Of a stretch of 8,798 nt of DNA, positions 5,018 to 8,798 are shown piece by piece. The translations under genes were made by a program, and so were the position numbers. The stretch covers positions 1 through 8,798 of the forward strand of contig JAIRPU010000171.1 of the NCBI GenBank assembly GCA_031256815.1, read 5' to 3'. The DNA is from Spirochaetaceae bacterium (GTDB taxonomy: Bacteria > Spirochaetota > Spirochaetia > Treponematales > Breznakiellaceae). Every line of letters begins with the position of its first letter. Positions within the stretch are counted from its first letter, which is position 1. The notes below the pieces were generated by a model. It worked only from the letters and a program-made list of their open reading frames with translations. It did no database searches and was not told where the DNA came from.

Positions 5018-6784
5018 CTAACACTCCAAAACGTCAACGGTTTCGTAATCCTTATATAAAAACCGGCGGATTTTACGCTGAGCGTTTTTTTCAAATTCTG
5101 TTTTACGCAGAGTCCAGTCCGAAATTTTTTTATATACCGGAAGTTTTCTATTTACCATTTCTATTTCTTTTTTTACAAGAGAAGTAACAAACTGCACATT
5201 ATTCGCCTTATCGCCATAATCTTCAGTCAGCGCTTCATAATTTGGAAATACCGCCGCAAAAATATGTTCACCCTTCTCCGGCGTTGTACGGCCAACAACA
5301 AGAATTTCAGCGATAATTTTTGAAGCAAAAAAGCAGCCTTCTATTTCTTCGGGATAGATATTTTTACCGCCTGACGAAACAATAAGATTTTTCTTTCGTC
5401 CGTTAATAAAAATAAATCCCATTGGGTCTATATAACCCAAATCGCCGGTTTTAAGATAGCCGTCTTTGTTAAACATTTCGGAAGTAGCTTGCGGATTTTC
5501 GTAGTAACCAAGCATAATCGAAGGCGATTTTACGATAATTTCACCATTTTCGCCGTTATTAAGATAACGTGAGTCATCATCCCTGTCAACAATTCTAACT
5601 TCGGTGTGTTTTACAGGCAGGCCGACAGAGGCGTTGTTTTTAAATCTTATGGTGTTAACACTTATAAGAGGGGCATTTTCACTCATTCCATAACCTTGCA
5701 GCATATTAAAGCCAAAAGAGTCAAAAAAGTCGGCGGTTTTTGGGCTTAAAGCACCGCCGCCGGCAACCATAATATTTATTGAATCCAAACCCGCTTTTTT
5801 ACGGAAAAACCGAAGCGCCTTACGGCCAAACTCAGGACGGCCTTTTTTTGCTTTAGAAAGCGAAATTGAACGCAGCACATTTATTGGAAAACGTACAAAA
5901 AATGGCAGTTTTTGATATTTTGAATTAATTCCATGCATAACTTTATCGTAAAGCAGCGGAACAGCAATAAGAAAGGTGCCTTTGCCGTCTCTTATATCGT
6001 CTATTACAACCTGTCCTACAATCCGTTCGACAATTATTGTTGGAACTCCAACACAAAACGGAGAAATAAAAGAACAAGTTGTTGGGTAAGTATGGTGAAG
6101 CGGCAGAACGTTTATAAAAACATCGTTATTTTCAGGTTTTGGCTGTAGTATAATTATAGCGGCATTTGCGTTATCTATAATCGCTTTATGCGAAAGCATA
6201 ACTCCTTTCGCAAGACCTGTTGTGCCGGATGTAAACACTATTGAACAACAATCATCCGGCTTAATATCACCCGCTCCAGGCAAAGATGATAATTCCGCGC
6301 CTTCTCCAAATTTAGAGTACGATTCATTTGAAACATTAACAAACACAAGTACTCCGGCGCTGGTAACTCTTTGCGAAGCGGCAAAATCAGTCTTTTGAGA
6401 GGAAAAAAAGAACGCTTTTGCCTTGGTAAACTTAATTATATTATAACATTCATCTTCCGAAACAAGAAAATCTACGGGGACTATAGCGCAGCCGGCTAAA
6501 GCAGCTCCCATCCAAACAGCCATCCATTCCGGGCAGTTTTCTGACCAAAGCGCCACGCAGTCTCCTTTTTTCAGACCGGCGGCCAGCAAACCGCAGGCAA
6601 TACGGCGCGCTTCGCTTGCAAAACGGCGGTATGTCCAGACAGTAAACTCTTTTTGTTTGCCCCTGCGAAACAAAATAGCATTATTGTTGGCAAATTTAGA
6701 CTCAATATATTCAAGCCATGCGATAAAATTGGGCGAATCTATGTCCGCCTGTTCAACAAGATAGTCTTTTTCCTGGAGTACCAT
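5018..6784 (-). CDS. AMP-binding long-chain acyl-CoA synthetase-like protein
   Basis: A 588-residue ANL-superfamily adenylate-forming enzyme, most like FadD-type fatty acid-CoA ligases, which activate a carboxylate with ATP to acyl-AMP and then transfer it to CoA. The motifs are complete: phosphate-binding TSGTTGLAKG (185-194), GYGMSENAP (364-372), YLKTGDLG (443-450), hinge-region GRKKN (462-466) and GKNIYPEE (473-480). Near the C-terminus RKIRR places the expected catalytic Lys at K571, although the usual preceding Gly is Arg. A conserved LPLHHTYP (227-234) also fits acyl-CoA synthetases. Substrate chain length cannot be read from sequence; an acyl-ACP or other acid ligase is possible. No signal peptide; probably cytoplasmic or membrane-associated. 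No Shine-Dalgarno sequence precedes the ATG. It has its own promoter and an inverted repeat upstream. Its stop abuts the M28-like gene directly. Confidence 0.9.
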   Translation of the reverse strand: MVLQEKDYLVEQADIDSPNFIAWLEYIESKFANNNAILFRRGKQKEFTVWTYRRFASEARRIACGLLAAGLKKGDCVALWSENCPEWMAVWMGAALAGCAIVPVDFLVSEDECYNIIKFTKAKAFFFSSQKTDFAASQRVTSAGVLVFVNVSNESYSKFGEGAELSSLPGAGDIKPDDCCSIVFTSGTTGLAKGVMLSHKAIIDNANAAIIILQPKPENNDVFINVLPLHHTYPTTCSFISPFCVGVPTIIVERIVGQVVIDDIRDGKGTFLIAVPLLYDKVMHGINSKYQKLPFFVRFPINVLRSISLSKAKKGRPEFGRKALRFFRKKAGLDSINIMVAGGGALSPKTADFFDSFGFNMLQGYGMSENAPLISVNTIRFKNNASVGLPVKHTEVRIVDRDDDSRYLNNGENGEIIVKSPSIMLGYYENPQATSEMFNKDGYLKTGDLGYIDPMGFIFINGRKKNLIVSSGGKNIYPEEIEGCFFASKIIAEILVVGRTTPEKGEHIFAAVFPNYEALTEDYGDKANNVQFVTSLVKKEIEMVNRKLPVYKKISDWTLRKTEFEKNAQRKIRRFLYKDYETVDVLEC

Positions 6785-6793
6785 AATGAATTC

Positions 6794-6822
6794 AATCTAG
6801 ACAAAAATCAAAATTTTGTCAA
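6794..6822 (-). promoter_or_regulatory. promoter of the acyl-CoA synthetase gene
   Basis: Read on the minus strand: TTGACA (6822-6817), a 17-base spacer, then TAGATT (6799-6794). The -35 is perfect and the -10 matches four of six. Nine bases separate the -10 from the ATG at 6784, so the predicted transcript has a leader of only about 2-4 bases. No Shine-Dalgarno sequence is present. The 11-mer ATTCAATCTAG spanning the -10 (plus strand 6790-6800) also occurs at 3525-3535. Confidence 0.7.
6800..6820. repeat. inverted repeat in the acyl-CoA synthetase promoter, candidate operator
   Basis: GACAAAA (6800-6806) and TTTTGTC (6814-6820) are exact reverse complements separated by 7 bases. Together they fill the whole spacer of the predicted promoter and touch its -35, a position suited to a repressor. 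The regulator is unknown; no regulator gene is nearby. Confidence 0.5.
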
Positions 6823-7052
6823 GCATATAATTAGACTGAATAATAATTCTAAATTTAGCGAAGTTAAAAGGCCGCAATAAGCGTCGGCAGCGCCATGATT
6901 CTTATGACGACCGGCTTTGCATGGCGATCTGCTGCGCCTCGTCTGAACTTTCGCGCATACATATTGGCGCAAAAAGCTAAGCGGCCGCCGGAGAGGCAAA
7001 CTTTATCATGCCTTTTCTAAATGTAAAATTGCTGGAGGCAACACGGGGACTA
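6823..7052. other. intergenic segment, no gene recognised
   Basis: The divergent intergenic region between the acyl-CoA synthetase gene and lgt. The first 50 bases are AT-rich. About 6870-7000 is richer in G+C and holds the hairpin at 6885-6934. A 41-codon frame on + (ATG 6895 to TAA 7020) has no ribosome site and no recognised family, and I do not call it a gene. No tRNA-type T-loop motif is seen. A weak GGCAA/TTGCC pair (7037-7041 with 7053-7057) precedes a run of seven T at 7062-7068. Confidence 0.5.
6885..6934. repeat. long interrupted hairpin
   Basis: CGCCATG (6891-6897) pairs with CATGGCG (6920-6926), and the flanking GCAG (6887-6890) pairs with CTGC (6929-6932) across a 2-base bulge. 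One G-U and one C-G pair can be added outside. The loop is 22 bases. It could be part of a structured RNA or a protein site, or the remains of an older element; nothing identifies which. Confidence 0.5.
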
Positions 7053-7079
7053 TTGCCAACCTTTTTTTATTGATACACT
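7053..7079 (+). promoter_or_regulatory. weak candidate promoter of lgt
   Basis: TTGCCA (7053-7058), a short 15-base spacer, and TACACT (7074-7079, four of six matches). The -10 again lies at -12 to -7 relative to the ATG at 7086, and no Shine-Dalgarno sequence precedes that ATG. The spacer is poor, so this is a tentative call supported mainly by the parallel with infA. Confidence 0.3.
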
Positions 7080-7085
7080 GGTTAT

Positions 7086-8126
7086 ATGTTGTTGTCTGTT
7101 AATTTTCCATCTTTTATAAAGCCGGAGATTATACCCGGTCTTCCAATCCGATGGTATGGACTTATGTATATTGTCGCGTTTTCTGTAGCGTTTCTTCTAT
7201 ACAGACGGCAAGTGAGAGAACGCCGGTTCCCCATTACGGAAGATGAGCTTTCCAGTATGTTTTTTTGGTGTATATTGGCATTAATTATTGGAGCAAGGGT
7301 ATTTTCAACTTTAGTCTACGAGCCTGTTGCTACAAACATATACCTTAGAAAACCATGGCTTATTTTTTGGCCCTTCCATAACGGTAAATTTACCGGATTT
7401 CAGGGCATGAGTTATCATGGCGGAGTTATAGGCGGGCTTATTGGTATAATAATTTGGTCAAAACGGCACCGTTACGATATTCGTGAAATATCCGATATGT
7501 TTGCCGCCGCCATACCACTTGGGTATACAGCGGGACGTTTGGGTAATTTTATAAACGCGGAACTCTACGGAAGGGTAACATCCAGCCCACTGGGAATGAT
7601 TTTCCCAATTCCAGAGTGGGATTCAGCGCACCGCTTTAGCCCAAAAATTGAATGGGTGCGTGATATTGCCGAAAAGTCCGGAATAGATTTAAATTCTGCA
7701 AGCGAGGCGCTTATAAATTTACCGCGTCATCCATCGCAGTTATACGAAGCTTTTTTTGAAGGAATATTTATTTGGGTAATAATATGGCTTTTAAGAAAAA
7801 AAAGCCCGTTCAAAGGTTTTATCACCGGACTTTATGTTTTTAGCTATGGACTTATACGGTTTTTTATTGAATACTTCAGGGAACCGGATGCGGATCTTGG
7901 TTACAGAATTCAGCTTGGACAAAATGTAAGCATAAAAGAAATATCTTACCTTCATCCCTGGGGCAGTTTTTCTACAGGGCAGATACTCTGTATGGCAATG
8001 ATATTTTGTGCTGTTTTATGGTGGATACTGGCGTCAAGATTACCAGGGCACAAAATGACATATTTTTATGAAGAAAAAAAAGAAGCGCAAAAACAACGCC
8101 GTAAACGCCCCAAAAAATTTAAATAG
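7086..8126 (+). CDS. lgt: prolipoprotein diacylglyceryl transferase Lgt
   Basis: A 346-residue polytopic inner-membrane enzyme that moves diacylglyceryl from phosphatidylglycerol to the lipobox Cys of prolipoproteins, the first step of lipoprotein maturation. Visible marks are IRWYGLMYI (21-29), SYHGGVIGG with H111, the Lgt signature GRLGNFINAELYG (150-162), HPSQLYEA (215-222) and the C-terminal IRFFIEYFREPD (257-268). Several hydrophobic spans (about 22-39, 57-75, 111-124, 225-236, 245-262, 299-317) suit the multi-helix fold. It exceeds the 291-residue E. coli enzyme because of a segment at about 178-213 and a very basic tail (KKEAQKQRRKRPKKFK). Spirochaetes rely heavily on lipoproteins, so the gene is expected. 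No Shine-Dalgarno sequence is seen. The next promoter begins 3 bases after its TAG. The identity is secure. Confidence 0.97.
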   Translation: MLLSVNFPSFIKPEIIPGLPIRWYGLMYIVAFSVAFLLYRRQVRERRFPITEDELSSMFFWCILALIIGARVFSTLVYEPVATNIYLRKPWLIFWPFHNGKFTGFQGMSYHGGVIGGLIGIIIWSKRHRYDIREISDMFAAAIPLGYTAGRLGNFINAELYGRVTSSPLGMIFPIPEWDSAHRFSPKIEWVRDIAEKSGIDLNSASEALINLPRHPSQLYEAFFEGIFIWVIIWLLRKKSPFKGFITGLYVFSYGLIRFFIEYFREPDADLGYRIQLGQNVSIKEISYLHPWGSFSTGQILCMAMIFCAVLWWILASRLPGHKMTYFYEEKKEAQKQRRKRPKKFK

Positions 8127-8129
8127 AGC

Positions 8130-8158
8130 TTGACAAAAAAACTATATTTAATTATAAT
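8130..8158 (+). promoter_or_regulatory. consensus promoter of the flavodiiron protein gene
   Basis: TTGACA (8130-8135), exactly 17 bases, then TATAAT (8153-8158): a full match to the housekeeping sigma-70 consensus and the strongest promoter in the window. The spacer is very A/T-rich. The expected transcription start is near 8165, at the edge of the palindrome at 8166-8177. Confidence 0.9.
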
Positions 8159-8165
8159 AGGAATG

Positions 8166-8177
8166 ATTATTAATAAT
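8166..8177. repeat. AT-rich palindrome at the transcription start, candidate operator
   Basis: ATTATTAATAAT is a perfect 12-bp palindrome immediately downstream of the -10. A second palindrome, ATTATAAT, overlaps the -10 at 8151-8158. Such sites resemble those bound by Fur/PerR-type regulators, which control flavodiiron genes in some anaerobes, but AT-rich palindromes are also frequent by chance. Confidence 0.45.
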
Positions 8178-8178
8178 T

Positions 8179-8182
8179 GGAG
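8179..8182 (+). promoter_or_regulatory. Shine-Dalgarno site of the flavodiiron protein gene
   Basis: GGAG (within TTGGAGA) lies 5 bases before the ATG at 8188 and supports that start. Confidence 0.75.
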
Positions 8183-8187
8183 ATTCT

Positions 8188-8798
8188 ATGCATTTAGTTA
8201 GAGAAATATCGGAAAATCTTTTTTGGGTTGGGGCTGACGACAGGCGGCTCGAACTTTTTGAAAATGTTTTTCCTATACCCAGAGGCGTGTCTTATAATTC
8301 ATATCTTTTACTGGATAAAAAAACAGTTCTTTTTGATACGGTAGACAAGTCTGTTAGTGCAGTCTTTTACGAAAATTTGAGTTTTTTATTAAAAAATCGC
8401 AGTTTAGACTATGTTGTTATTAACCATGTTGAACCTGACCATTGCGCAAACCTTGCCGAGCTTGTATTGCGTTATCCCGGCGTTAAAATTGTAGGAAACG
8501 CCAAAACCGCTGATATGTTAAAACAATTTAACAATTTTGAAGCTTCAAACTACAACTTTGAATCTGGTTTTTTGGAAGTCAAAGAAGGAGACTTTCTTGA
8601 AACCGGTAAACACAAATTTACTTTTGTTATGGCGCCTATGGTTCACTGGCCGGAAGTAATGGTCAGTTACGATACTACAGAAAAAATCCTTTTTTCGGCG
8701 GATGCGTTTGGCACATTTGGAGCGCTCAGCGGTCATATTTTTGCGGATGAATTAAATTTTGAAACTGAATGGCTTAACGATGCCCGCCGTTATTACAC
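8188..8798 (+). CDS. fprA: A-type flavodiiron protein, N-terminal part (runs off right edge)
   Basis: The first 203 residues of a flavodiiron protein, which in anaerobes reduces oxygen to water or NO to N2O at a di-iron centre, fed by an FMN domain and usually rubredoxin. Only the metallo-beta-lactamase-like domain is in view. Diiron ligands appear in order: H80, E82, D84 and H85 in NHVEPDHCAN, H153 in MVHWPEVM, and D172 in SADAFGTFG. The last ligand His (expected at about 225-230) and the flavodoxin domain would lie beyond the window. FWVGADDRRLELFE near the N-terminus is also typical. No signal peptide; cytoplasmic. It sits behind a consensus promoter, a palindrome and a good ribosome site 61 bases after lgt, so it has its own transcription unit. 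Whether oxygen or NO is the main substrate cannot be judged. Confidence 0.93.
   Translation, partial: MHLVREISENLFWVGADDRRLELFENVFPIPRGVSYNSYLLLDKKTVLFDTVDKSVSAVFYENLSFLLKNRSLDYVVINHVEPDHCANLAELVLRYPGVKIVGNAKTADMLKQFNNFEASNYNFESGFLEVKEGDFLETGKHKFTFVMAPMVHWPEVMVSYDTTEKILFSADAFGTFGALSGHIFADELNFETEWLNDARRYY

Noticed and set aside
5933..6148. A 71-codon plus-strand frame inside the acyl-CoA synthetase gene
   Set aside because: It is antisense to a well-supported conserved gene, without a ribosome site or family resemblance. The same reasoning applies to the other antisense frames inside the DUF2130, HMA/TauE and flavodiiron genes.
6895..7020. A 41-codon plus-strand frame upstream of lgt
   Set aside because: It has no ribosome site and no recognised similarity, and it lies over the hairpin at 6885-6934. 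It is too short to support on sequence alone.
7037..7068. Possible intrinsic terminator (GGCAA/TTGCC followed by seven T)
   Set aside because: The stem is only 5 bp with an 11-base loop, five bases separate it from the T-run, and there is no upstream plus-strand gene to terminate. The T-run lies within the spacer of the candidate lgt promoter.

Overview
The window looks like bacterial chromosome from a spirochaete, most likely a Treponema-like, gut-associated lineage. The main clue is the IF-1 protein, whose sequence (MAKEEAIEVEG at the start, LAHLSGKMRKHYIRIVPGD in the middle) resembles treponemal IF-1 as I remember it. That is recall, not a search. Coding DNA is moderately AT-rich. One intergenic block at about 3502-3850 is far richer in GC. 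I see no rRNA, tRNA, CRISPR array, insertion sequence or phage gene.

Layout, left to right. The left edge holds the last residues of a MATE-family efflux transporter, apparently split by a frameshift (2-144). A DUF2130 coiled-coil, nuclease-like protein follows on + (199-1485). It converges, with a 4-base overlap, on a minus-strand membrane protein that joins a heavy-metal-associated domain, a TauE/SafE-DsbD-like membrane core and two cupredoxin-like domains (1482-3401). Upstream of that gene lies a 14-bp tandem repeat (3422-3501), then a GC-rich cluster of five perfect hairpins (3610-3801). On + come infA (3886-4110) and an overlapping M28-family metallopeptidase-like gene (4100-5017). The latter abuts, with no spacer, a minus-strand long-chain acyl-CoA synthetase-like gene (5018-6784). 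A 301-bp intergenic region contains the promoter of that gene and an unexplained structured segment. Then lgt (7086-8126) and the start of a flavodiiron protein gene (8188 to the right edge) lie on +.

How the genes relate. This is mostly housekeeping: translation initiation (infA), lipoprotein maturation (lgt), fatty-acid activation (acyl-CoA synthetase), metal handling (HMA/TauE/cupredoxin protein) and oxygen or NO detoxification (flavodiiron protein). They do not form one pathway. The clearest operon-like pair is infA plus the M28-like gene. Two start-signal styles are visible. The DUF2130, HMA/TauE and flavodiiron genes have clear Shine-Dalgarno sites. infA, the acyl-CoA synthetase gene and lgt have none, and carry -10-like hexamers placed so that transcription would begin at or within a few bases of the start codon.

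I found no convincing new multi-gene system. The items most worth a second look are the possible leaderless starts, the hairpin cluster with its repeated loop sequence, the 14-bp tandem array, the M28-like protein whose expected last zinc-ligand histidine is an asparagine, and the degenerate second cupredoxin domain with a Cys-Cys tail.
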